Shown in pieces: positions 56,452 to 64,000 of a DNA stretch of 64,000 nt. The stretch is from Actibacterium sp. 188UL27-1. GTDB taxonomy: Bacteria > Pseudomonadota > Alphaproteobacteria > Rhodobacterales > Rhodobacteraceae. The notes beneath the pieces were generated by a model. The model saw only the letters and a program-made list of their open reading frames with translations, was not told the DNA's origin and did no database searches. The stretch is from contig NZ_JAFEUL010000001.1 in assembly GCF_016901225.1 (NCBI RefSeq), positions 538,506-602,505 of the forward strand, in the 5' to 3' direction. Each line of letters begins with the position of its first letter. Positions within the stretch are counted from its first letter, which is position 1. A program made the position numbers and the translations under genes.

Positions 56452-58367
56452 GACGCCCACAGCGCGAAATCGAGGAAAGCGCCAGCCGCATCACCCGGCG
56501 TGGCCTGCTTTTGGGCGGGGCCACTGGCGCGTTCATGGCCGTTCTGGCCGGGCGGATGCGCTACATGCAAGTCGAGGAGGCCGACAAGTTCCGCCTGTTG
56601 GCCGAAGATAACCGGATCAGGTACGATCTTATCCCGCCCAATCGGGGGCTGATCTTTGACAGGGTCGGAACGCCCATTGCGACGAACGAACAGACCTATC
56701 GCGTGGTGTTGATGCCTGAGGATGTCGAGGATCTGGACCATACTTTTGCGCTGTTACAACGGCTGATCCCCCTCACGGCGGAGGATATCACAGATGTTCG
56801 CAAGGAGATCCGCCGCGCGGCACCCGGTGCCCCTGTCACCGTGGCCGACCGACTGAGTTGGGAGGATATTGCAGAGGTTGCTGTCAATGGCCCCACCCTG
56901 CCTGGTGTGCATCCAGAAGTGGGCTTGTCGCGCGTTTATCCGCGCCAAGGCGATTTCGCCCATGTCGTGGGATATGTGGGCCCGGTCAGCGACTATTACC
57001 TGAGCAAGATCGAAAACCCGGATCCCCTTTTGCTGACGCCGCGCTTTCAGGTGGGCCGGGTCGGGGTCGAGGAAAAGCAAGAAGCCGTTCTGCGCGGTCG
57101 TGCCGGCAATAAGCAGGTCGAAGTCAATGCCCGCGGTCGCGTCATGCGTGAGTTGGAGCGGGCCGATGGTGATGCTGGCCGCGACGTGCAGTTGACAGTT
57201 GACGCCAAGCTACAACGCTTTGTCCAGGCCCGGCTGGCTCCTGAAAGTGCCAGTGCCGTGGTCATGGACGTGGACACCGGCGATCTGTTGGCCATCGCTT
57301 CGGCCCCGTCCTTTGACCCAAACAAGTTTGTCCGCGGGATCAGTCAGGCTGATTACAACGCCTTGACCGCCGATGACCATCGCCCGCTGGCCAACAAGTC
57401 AGTGCAGGGTCTTTACCCACCGGGATCCACATTCAAGATGGTCTCTGCCCTGGCCGCTCTGGAAGCGGGTGTCGTGACAGCGGGCGAGACGTTCTATTGC
57501 CCCGGTCACAAGGAGGTCGGTGGGCGGCGTTTTCATTGCTGGAAACGGGGTGGACATGGTTGGGTCGATCTTCATACTTCGCTGAAACGTTCCTGCGACG
57601 TCTACTACTACGAATTGGCCGAACGTGCCGGGATCGAACGGATAAGCGCCATGGCCCGCCGCCTTGGCCTGGGGGAAAAGTTCGATATCCCGATGTCTGC
57701 GGTGGCCCAAGGTCTTACCCCAACGAAATCGTGGAAGGCGCAGCGGCATAAACAGGATTGGGTGGTCGGCGACAGCCTCAATGCCTCCATCGGGCAGGGT
57801 TTCGTGCTGACCTCACCCCTGCAATTGGCGGTGATGACGGCGCGGTTGGCCACGGGCCAGGGGATCGCGCCGCGACTTGTCAAATCCATCGACGGTGTCG
57901 AACAACCCGTGATCAATGGTGGCCCATTGGGTCTGGGCCCCACGACCATGACCCAGATCCGCAAGGCCATGTATGCGGTGACCAACCACCAGGGTGGGAC
58001 GGCCTATAGCAGCCGGATTATCGCAGAAGGGATGCGCATGGCGGGCAAAACGGGGACCAGCCAGGTCAGGTCCGTTGTGGTCCGCAACGAAGACGTCCCC
58101 TGGGAAGAACGCGACCACGCCCTGTTCGTGGCCTACGCCCCCTTTGACCGCCCTAAATACGCTGTTTCGGTGGTCATCGAGCATGGCGGTGGTGGTTCTC
58201 GTGCCGCCGCACCTGTCGCGCGCGATATCATGTTGCAGGCGTTGTATGGTGAATTGCCGCCGTTGGAGGCTTATCCCAAAAAGCAGCATTGGGAGATTGA
58301 GCAACGCCAAAAGAACCTGCCCCTTGGCCTTGGCGAAGGTGGCCCAGGTATCAGCGACCGGGCCTGA
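56448..58367 (+). CDS. mrdA: penicillin-binding protein 2
   Basis: The class B transpeptidase of the elongasome. 639 residues: one N-terminal membrane segment (about 20-35), pedestal domain, then the transpeptidase with the active Ser in YPPGSTFKM (Ser about 327), the second motif SCD (about 382) and KTGTS (Lys about 534). The start was fixed by the ATGA overlap with mreD; the frame is open further upstream. Partner RodA is next. Confidence 0.96.
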   Translation: MRRPQREIEESASRITRRGLLLGGATGAFMAVLAGRMRYMQVEEADKFRLLAEDNRIRYDLIPPNRGLIFDRVGTPIATNEQTYRVVLMPEDVEDLDHTFALLQRLIPLTAEDITDVRKEIRRAAPGAPVTVADRLSWEDIAEVAVNGPTLPGVHPEVGLSRVYPRQGDFAHVVGYVGPVSDYYLSKIENPDPLLLTPRFQVGRVGVEEKQEAVLRGRAGNKQVEVNARGRVMRELERADGDAGRDVQLTVDAKLQRFVQARLAPESASAVVMDVDTGDLLAIASAPSFDPNKFVRGISQADYNALTADDHRPLANKSVQGLYPPGSTFKMVSALAALEAGVVTAGETFYCPGHKEVGGRRFHCWKRGGHGWVDLHTSLKRSCDVYYYELAERAGIERISAMARRLGLGEKFDIPMSAVAQGLTPTKSWKAQRHKQDWVVGDSLNASIGQGFVLTSPLQLAVMTARLATGQGIAPRLVKSIDGVEQPVINGGPLGLGPTTMTQIRKAMYAVTNHQGGTAYSSRIIAEGMRMAGKTGTSQVRSVVVRNEDVPWEERDHALFVAYAPFDRPKYAVSVVIEHGGGGSRAAAPVARDIMLQALYGELPPLEAYPKKQHWEIEQRQKNLPLGLGEGGPGISDRA

Positions 58368-58376
58368 GGCAGCGCC

Positions 58377-59525
58377 ATGAGCTTTCTGGAATATAACCTC
58401 AAGACGGTGCCGTCCGGTCTGTCCAAGGTGTTGTACCTGAACTGGGCGATTATCCTTCTGCTGACGACCATCGCATCGGTCGGGTTCTTGATGCTGTATT
58501 CCGTGGCAGGGGGCGATATGGGCCGTTGGGCTGAACCGCAGATGAAGCGTTTCGCCGTTGGCCTGGTCGGTATGATCGTGGTTGCGATGGTGCCGATTTA
58601 CGTTTGGCGCAACACGGCGGCACTGGCCTATGTCATGTCCATCGGACTGCTTGTGGTGGTCGAACTTTTTGGCAGCACCGGCGGCGGGGCACAACGCTGG
58701 ATTGACCTGGGCTTCATGCGATTGCAGCCCTCGGAGGTGATGAAAATCACGCTTGTGATGCTGTTGGCTGCTTATTACGACTGGTTGGACCTCAAGAAAA
58801 CCAGCCGTCTGATCTGGGTGCTGATCCCCGTCATGCTCACCCTTTTGCCGACCTTTCTGGTCCTGCGCCAACCAGACCTCGGCACGGCCTTGTTGTTGGT
58901 TGCAGGTGGTGGTTTGGTCATGTTCGCCGCCGGGGTCCATTGGCTTTACTTCGCAGCTGTGGTGGCCACCGGGGCTGGCGCCGTGACCGCCGTGTTTCAA
59001 AGTCGCGGTACGGCATGGCAGCTTTTGGCGGATTACCAATACAACCGGATCGATACCTTCATCAGTCCGGGCGATGATCCGCTGGGGGCAGGCTACCACA
59101 TCACCCAGTCAAAAATCGCCTTGGGCTCGGGCGGGTGGACGGGCAAGGGATTCATGCAAGGCACGCAATCGCGCCTCAATTTCCTACCTGAAAAGCACAC
59201 CGACTTTATCTTTACCACGCTGGCAGAAGAATTTGGCTTCATCGGTGCCTTCTCTCTTTTGGTTCTCTATGGACTATTGATCCTGTTTTGCGTGGTCTCT
59301 GCCTTGCAGAACAAGGATCGGTTTTCGGCTCTGCTCATCCTCGGCGTTGCAATGACGTTTTTTTTGTTCTTTGCGGTTAACATGTCGATGGTGATGGGGC
59401 TGGCCCCGGTTGTGGGCGTCCCGCTGCCGCTGGTCAGCTATGGTGGATCGGCAATGTTGGTCTTGCTCTTGGCGTTTGGATTGGTGCAATCAGCCCATGT
59501 GCACAGGCCGCGGGGACGGGTATGA
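58377..59525 (+). CDS. rodA: peptidoglycan glycosyltransferase RodA
   Basis: The SEDS-family glycan polymerase that works with PBP2. 382 residues with ten membrane helices. Signature text: RWIDLGFMRLQPSEVMKI, LRQPDLGTALLL (with the catalytic Asp region), LNFLPEKHTDFIFTTLAEEFGF and GVPLPLVSYGGSAML. Nine bases after mrdA; the stop overlaps ghrA (ATGA). Confidence 0.96.
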   Translation: MSFLEYNLKTVPSGLSKVLYLNWAIILLLTTIASVGFLMLYSVAGGDMGRWAEPQMKRFAVGLVGMIVVAMVPIYVWRNTAALAYVMSIGLLVVVELFGSTGGGAQRWIDLGFMRLQPSEVMKITLVMLLAAYYDWLDLKKTSRLIWVLIPVMLTLLPTFLVLRQPDLGTALLLVAGGGLVMFAAGVHWLYFAAVVATGAGAVTAVFQSRGTAWQLLADYQYNRIDTFISPGDDPLGAGYHITQSKIALGSGGWTGKGFMQGTQSRLNFLPEKHTDFIFTTLAEEFGFIGAFSLLVLYGLLILFCVVSALQNKDRFSALLILGVAMTFFLFFAVNMSMVMGLAPVVGVPLPLVSYGGSAMLVLLLAFGLVQSAHVHRPRGRV

Positions 59526-60460
59526 CCATCAACATCATGTTTTCGGCGGGAGCCGCACGGTGGGCGGAATATGAAACGCACCTGCGACTTTCCTTGGAAG
59601 ATATGGGGTTGGACTACCGGCTGGATCTGGATCTGGGCCCCCCGGATGCGGTCGACTATGTGATCTATGCCCCCAATAGTGCGCTACAGGACTTCACTCC
59701 CTACATACGCTGCAAGGCTGTTTTAAACCTTTGGGCCGGGGTGGAGGAGGTCGTGGATAACCCGACCCTCACCCAGCCCCTCGCGCGGATGGTCGATGAT
59801 GGTCTGACCCAGGGAATGGTTGAATGGGTGACCGGCCATGTGCTGCGCCATCATCTGGGTATGGATGCCCAGATCCGCAAGGAAGGCGACTGGAACGCCT
59901 TGCGCATTGTACCACCGCTTGCCAGTCAACGGCGGGTCACCATCCTAGGGTTGGGTGCCCTTGGTGCGACGGTTGGGCAGGCACTGGCGGGTCTTGGCTT
60001 TGATGTGGTGGGGTGGAGCAGGTCGGCCAAACATGTCTCCGGCGTGACGTGTCTGTTCGGGACGGATGGGTTGCAAGAGGCTTTGTCTGGCGGGCAGATC
60101 CTAGTTCTGCTGCTGCCCCAAACCTCAAAAACCGAAAACCTTTTGGATGCGACGCGACTGGCCCAGATGCCGAAAGGCGCCGTTGTCATCAATCCTGGTC
60201 GTGGTCCATTGATCAACGATGAGGCCCTGCTTGCCGCTTTGGATAGCGACCATCTTGACCACGCCACGCTTGACGTTTTTTGGGTGGAGCCTTTGCCGAA
60301 TGACCACGTCTTCTGGACGCATCCAAAAGTGACCGTTACGCCCCATATCGCATCGGAAACCCGGGCCAACACGGCGTCGCATGTCATTGCGGAAAATATC
60401 CGCCGGGGTGAAGCCGGCGAGCCATTCCTGCATCTGGTCGACCGACAGACCGGCTATTAA
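59522..60460 (+). CDS. ghrA: glyoxylate/hydroxypyruvate reductase A
   Basis: Reduces glyoxylate and hydroxypyruvate with NADPH. 312 residues of the D-2-hydroxyacid dehydrogenase family, GhrA branch. Seen: ILGLGALGATVGQALAGLGFDVVGWSRS (about residue 140), the catalytic Arg in NPGRGPLIN, and the catalytic His in TPHIASET. It is joined to the end of the mre operon by an ATGA overlap, an unusual place for a metabolic gene. It gives the cell a second enzyme of this kind besides the one at 3672. Confidence 0.9.
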   Translation: MTINIMFSAGAARWAEYETHLRLSLEDMGLDYRLDLDLGPPDAVDYVIYAPNSALQDFTPYIRCKAVLNLWAGVEEVVDNPTLTQPLARMVDDGLTQGMVEWVTGHVLRHHLGMDAQIRKEGDWNALRIVPPLASQRRVTILGLGALGATVGQALAGLGFDVVGWSRSAKHVSGVTCLFGTDGLQEALSGGQILVLLLPQTSKTENLLDATRLAQMPKGAVVINPGRGPLINDEALLAALDSDHLDHATLDVFWVEPLPNDHVFWTHPKVTVTPHIASETRANTASHVIAENIRRGEAGEPFLHLVDRQTGY

Positions 60461-60607
60461 AGACCGCTCCCTATCCGCTCTCACTGCATGCGGGCACTGT
60501 TGGCATGGTCTCAAATTACTGCGCTTTCAGGCGTTGCGCGATTTGTTTCGTGCTCAGGACCATTGTCGCCTCTGTCGGTGAATGGCCTCCTGCTTTTCCA
60601 TATCACG

Positions 60608-61360
60608 ACAAGCCCCTTTTTCCGAAGTCCCATGGTAAACCACGCGTGGATGATCGGCGCGTCCTGAGTGAAATTATTTTCATCAATCGCAATGACTTGC
60701 TTTGGCACGATGCACCTGCAGAATACAAGCCGCACAAAACACTCTACAACCGTTGGAAGCGGTGGAGGTCAGTGGCAAACGCTCGTGGTTCGAGTGCCGC
60801 CACGGACAGGGCGTCTTTGCCCGGATGATGATGGGTCTGGCTGTCGATCACGGCGAAGAGAAAACCGTCATGACTGATGTGACCTCTCTCAAAGCACATC
60901 GCAAGGCTTCCAGTATGGGCGTGAAAAGCGGGCGTGGACGCCTGATTGGTCGCACCAGGGGCGGCATGAACACAAAGCTGCACGCCATCTGTGATAGATG
61001 AGCCAGGTTAGCAACATCGATCCGAGCGACAATGGCGCATGACGTCCCTTTGAACCTGTTCATCACTGCGGGTCCCCCTGTCGGCAGATTTGGCTTTGCC
61101 GAATAGCCTGCCTGGCAAAGGGTCGGCGACTGAATCGGAGCGCAGGTATTGGTGAGTAGCCTACCGAAAGTGGACTGATTTCTCGGAGATCGCGGCTATG
61201 ATGCCGATTGGTTCAGAGAAGCGTTGCCAGACTAGGGGATACGCGCCTGCGTCCCGGGCCGCAAACAGCGGAAGACACCGGTAAAGTATGACAAGCGACA
61301 AATCGGGTAGAAATCATGTTCGGCATGCTGAAAGACTGGCGGCGCGTCGCTACTCGATAT
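60608..61360 (+). pseudogene. decayed IS5-family transposase (remnant A)
   Basis: Pieces in different frames rebuild almost a full IS5-type transposase: FPKSHGKPRVDDRRVLSEIIFINRND, then HKTLYNRWKRW, GVFARMMMGLAVDHGEEKTVMTDVTSLKAH, GRTRGGMNTKLHAICD, VSSLPKVD and GDRGYDADWFREALPD, GIRACVPGRKQRKTPVKYDKR, and finally MLKDWRRVATRY. At least two frameshifts and four stop codons are present. It is cut off at about 61360, where an IS3 element begins. Confidence 0.75.
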
Positions 61361-61418
61361 GGAGTTGGAGTTCCCCCGGTTTCGTGGACACTTTTTCACT
61401 GATGAAGGAGCGTTTTCC

Positions 61419-61730
61419 ATGCCGAGAACGAGGAACCCTTACCCGACGGGATTCAGGGAACAATTGGTTGCGCTGGCGCGAGCTAGTCGCAGTGTTGAAA
61501 GTCTGGCGCGGGAATATGAGCGCTGTGCTGCGACAATCCATGATTGGGTCAAACAGGCCGGTGTCGATGATGATGAACGTGATGACCGCCTGACCAGCAC
61601 AGAAATGGAAGAACTGCGCCAGTTGCGCAAAGACGTCAGGCAGCTTCGGCAAGAGCGGGACATCTTATCAAAGGCCGCGGCTTGGTTTGCACACAACGAC
61701 GTGACATCGCGGAGGTCTTCGAAATCATGA
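61419..61730 (+). CDS. IS3-family transposase OrfA
   Basis: A 103-residue helix-turn-helix protein, MPRTRNPYPTGFREQLVALARAS..., with a C-terminal leucine-zipper-like coiled coil (EELRQLRKDVRQLRQERDIL). It looks intact. It overlaps orfB, which lies in the -1 frame, as usual for IS3 elements that make the OrfAB transposase by frameshifting. Confidence 0.8.
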   Translation: MPRTRNPYPTGFREQLVALARASRSVESLAREYERCAATIHDWVKQAGVDDDERDDRLTSTEMEELRQLRKDVRQLRQERDILSKAAAWFAHNDVTSRRSSKS

Positions 61731-62086
61731 CCGCAAACCAAGCCGAGTATTCTGTCCAAGTGATGTCGCGTACCTTGGGCGTATCCCGCAGCGGTTTCTA
61801 CGCCCATCACAGCCGCCCGCCCAGTGCCCGACAGGCTGCCGATGATGCGCTCACCGACCGGATCGTCACCATCCACGAGGTATCGAAGGAAACCTATGGT
61901 GCGCCACGCATTCATGCTGAACTGGCGGATGAAGGTGTGCATGTTGGTCGCAAGCGCATTGAACGCCTCATGAAAGCCAAAGGCTTGAGGGGCGTCAGCC
62001 GCCGCAAGTTCGTTGTCACTACAGAACGCGATCCACGCGCCCGGTCAGCCAGTGATCTGGTGGACCGAAACTTCTATGCGGATTAG
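61682..62086 (+). pseudogene. IS3-family OrfB, truncated
   Basis: The start of an IS3 OrfB (VMSRTLGVSRSGFYAHHSRPPSARQ, ETYGAPRIHAELADEGVHVGRKRIERLMKAKGLRG, the HTH_21 region). It ends after DLVDRNFYAD, just before the catalytic rve/DDE domain should begin, at the IS5 element at 62087. It cannot transpose on its own. Confidence 0.8.
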
Positions 62087-63194
62087 CTCTGTTGCGCAAA
62101 TTGCCAGATGGCCGAGGTTCCCCTTTTCCCGAACGGACTTATCCCGCGGCCTCTGTGACAGGGATGCCGAGCGCGGTGTAGCCGTTCAGAACGGCGATAC
62201 GGACCTGAAGCTCGACGACCTGTCGGTCGAAGTCCCGTGCCATGAGGCGCTGCCCCAGCAGTTTCACACAGTGCCTCTTCGTTTCGACGCGGCTTCGGCG
62301 GTCGTATCCGCTCCATCGTCGCCAGAGGGCACGACCGAGGTATTTCAATGCCCGCAGTGCTTCGTTTCGTGCGACCGCGCCGGCGGTGACTGTCTTCCAC
62401 TGTTTGGCGTTCTTGCGGGGCGGAATGACAGCGTGGGCGTCACGGTCAGCGATGGCATCGTGGCATTTGCGCGGTGAAGGGCGTCTCGGAATTGATCCGG
62501 AGGATCAATTCAGCCCTGAACGGGCAGAGCCCCGGGTCGTAGGCACCGTCGGCGGTGACGCTGCCGATCTGCTCGTGCGCCGGAATCTGTTTGAGCAGGT
62601 CGGGTAACACCGGCGCATCGCCGATGTGGCTACCTGTGATCTCCACGGCCCGAACCTCCAGCGTTTCCTCATCAATCCCCAGATGGATCTTGCGCCAGAC
62701 GCGCCGTTTCGGGCCGCCATGCTTGCGTGTGTGCCACTCGCCTTCGCCCTCAACCTTGATCTCAGTGCTGTCGATCAGCAGGTGCAGCGGCCCCTTGGAC
62801 CCGCGATACGGTATGTTCACAGCCAGGGTCTTCTGGCGGCGGGACAGGGTGCTGAAGTCAGGCACCGTCCAGTCGAGGCCAACCAGCTGCAGCAGGCTCT
62901 CGACGAAGCCGGTCGTCTGCCTGAGCGCCATGCCGAATATCACCTTCATCGAAAGGCACATCTGGATGGCGGCATCGCTATAGGTCTGCTGGCGGCCACG
63001 CCTGCCTGTCGGCAAGGCATCCCAGCTCATCTCGGGGTCGAACCAGATCGTCAGCGAGCCACGGCGCTTGAGCGCTTCGTTATAGGCCGGCCAGTTCCTG
63101 GTCCTGTAGATCGGGGGGGTAGGTCTGCTCCATGCAGCCCAGCTACCACGCTGGATTCACGTGATGAATCCTCCATAGCATTTGTGCAACAGAG
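62087..63194. mobile_element. IS5-family element (element B) with terminal inverted repeats
   Basis: The left end CTCTGTTGCGCAAAT (62087-62101) and right end ATTTGTGCAACAGAG (63180-63194) are inverted repeats with one mismatch, of the IS5/IS427 kind. Inside lies a leftward transposase with two lesions, and a GGATTCA/TGAATCC dyad near the right end. The flanks differ and show no clear target duplication. Confidence 0.75.
62139..63133 (-). pseudogene. IS5-family transposase with two lesions
   Basis: The DDE transposase of element B. The frame from the ATG at 63133 shifts at a G7 run (63113-63119). It continues as SLTIWFDPEMSWDALPTGRRGRQQTYSDAAIQMCLSMK with the first Asp in LLIDSTEIK and the second in TADGAYD. 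There an insertion of about 60 bases with a GAATTGATCC/GGATCAATTC palindrome shifts the frame. The last part (RVETKRHCVKLLGQRLMARDFDRQV, with the catalytic Glu) is in another frame and ends at 62139. Probably inactive unless the G-run slips. Confidence 0.75.
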
Positions 63195-63282
63195 TCATTG
63201 GGTTGGAAAAGCCCGGTCGCATTCGAACGCAAGGTGGCCTAAACGAGCACCAGGAGCGGCACGAAAACGCGACAGGTCCAAA

Positions 63283-63643
63283 CCCTGTCGCGGCGTCCCC
63301 CTTTAGCGCCCGCTGCCTGGTGGTGGTCGCGGATGACGGGACTGTCGATCATTTGCAGGGCGTCCGGAACAGCTCCGCCATGGTTCAGGGCTTCGAGAAT
63401 GTCCTCCCACAGCCCCGCCAGCGTCTAGCGCCGGAACGGCCTGTAAACGCTTGACCATTTGCCGAACTCTTCGAGCAGGTCCCGCCAAGGCGATCCGGTG
63501 CGCGCAATCCAGAATATCCGGTCCAGAACACTGCGATGATTGGAGGGTTTGCGCCCGTTCCGGGCATGTGCAGCAAGGATGACGTGTTCAAAGAACGCCC
63601 ATTCGTCGTCCGTCATCAAGTCTCGTGCCAAGCCGGTCTCCAT
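63283..63643 (-). pseudogene. IS5-family transposase fragment (remnant C)
   Basis: Minus-strand text LMTDDEWAFFEHVILAAHARNGRKPSNHRSVLDRIFWIARTGSPWRDL... GKWSSVYRPFRR, a second IS5-type transposase N-terminus. A TGG-to-TAG change after FRR stops it; beyond, TLAGLWEDILEALN and MIDSPVIRDHHQAAGAKGG continue in frame. It is cut off at about 63283, next to element B. Confidence 0.65.
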
Positions 63644-63700
63644 CGCAGATACCAGCGTGAAGCATGCCGACGATACAGTGTGAACCCCTGTTGTCAACAC

Positions 63701-63900
63701 AACCTAACGGAGTTCTTGATGACACCCGCCGCGTCGGCACTTGAGACTCTTGTGGTCCCCAAGCTGCCTGTTAGCATTACAAATCAACCGAAAGATCCCA
63801 GAGCAAACCGGCCCCTATCAACGGGAAAGATCACTTTCACAAAAAGCCATAACAATCGGTTGACGCATTGGAGATCGTGACCTGCTCCCCTTAGAGTCCG
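63701..63900. other. inter-IS remnant
   Basis: About 200 bases between remnant C and the IS3 end at 63901, with no gene. A GTTGTGTTGACAAC-like end near 63693-63706 may be the outer end of remnant C. Confidence 0.35.
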
Positions 63901-64000
63901 CTAATTTAGGTTAGCTCTGTTCAGGTTTTGGTCTTCCTTTGACCGGTTAGCATATTCGGCTGGCGTCATACCAGCGAGGCTTGTGTGCGGACGGTGGTTG
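63901..64000 (-). CDS. IS3-family OrfB C-terminal end, cut by the window edge
   Basis: The minus strand reads NHRPHTSLAGMTPAEYANRSKEDQNLNRANLN and stops with TAG at 63901. This is the typical end of an IS3-family OrfB integrase (the YNxxRPHxSLGGxTPxEY motif). The rest lies beyond the window, so its integrity is unknown. It is a different IS3 copy from that at 61360. Confidence 0.8.
   Translation of the reverse strand, partial: NHRPHTSLAGMTPAEYANRSKEDQNLNRANLN

Larger units (their letters stand above)
61360..62086 (+). mobile_element. IS3-family element, 3' part lost
   Basis: An IS3-type element inserted into remnant A: a left end with TGGAGTT and CGGTTTCGTGGACA, orfA, then an overlapping orfB cut at 62086 by another IS. 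The remaining copy has no right end. Confidence 0.65.

Overview
The gene content (acyl-homoserine-lactone quorum sensing, ethylmalonyl-CoA pathway, succinate dehydrogenase, VPLPA-type sorting tails, DUF1127 and UbiK small proteins) and the moderately high G+C point to an alphaproteobacterium of the Rhodobacterales, Roseobacter group. Most of the window is core chromosome. The last 3.5 kb is a nest of decayed insertion sequences.

Layout. 1-7.5 kb: a partial unknown gene; a leftward tdk-arsH-GFA operon; two unknown rightward genes, one with a tail like an RNase-A-like toxin; a leftward proC-csaA-hydroxyacid dehydrogenase operon; ybjN; and an atypical CtrA-like response regulator. 7.7-10.8 kb: ubiK, then the overlapping lgt-methyltransferase-pgeF operon. 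11.2-14.5 kb: a small ORF, luxR, luxI and a RecD-like helicase, all leftward, with dyad operators and RNA hairpins. 14.8-19.4 kb: ccr, a GNAT gene, ecm and an H-NS gene. 20-24.8 kb: deoD, a DUF1989 protein, a membrane histidine kinase and creD. 24.9-29.9 kb: a sialidase-like pseudogene and sdhCDA-x-y-sdhB, with two small exported-protein genes inside. 30.2-32.2 kb: an overlapping three-gene operon of unknown function. 32.5-43.9 kb: a DUF1194 protein, a dead VPLPA-sorted LamG gene, mcl2-nnrU-DUF1737-mch, a TSUP transporter, mdh, MFS, msrA and prmA. 44-52.4 kb: DUF1127, ruvCAB, a cNMP-binding flavoprotein, a TPR protein, an MBL hydrolase and a second dead sorted-protein gene. 52.4-60.5 kb: murA divergent from the mreBCD-mrdA-rodA-ghrA cell-shape operon. 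60.6-64 kb: IS5/IS3 remnants nested in each other.

How it works together. Ccr, Ecm, Mch and the malyl-CoA thioesterase paralogue are steps of the ethylmalonyl-CoA route for acetyl-CoA assimilation. Mdh and Sdh take its C4 products, and the two hydroxyacid dehydrogenases can reduce glyoxylate. The quorum-sensing genes sit between these metabolic genes and a helicase. Two genes for surface proteins with VPLPA-type tails are both broken, which suggests recent loss of that export route or of its cargo.
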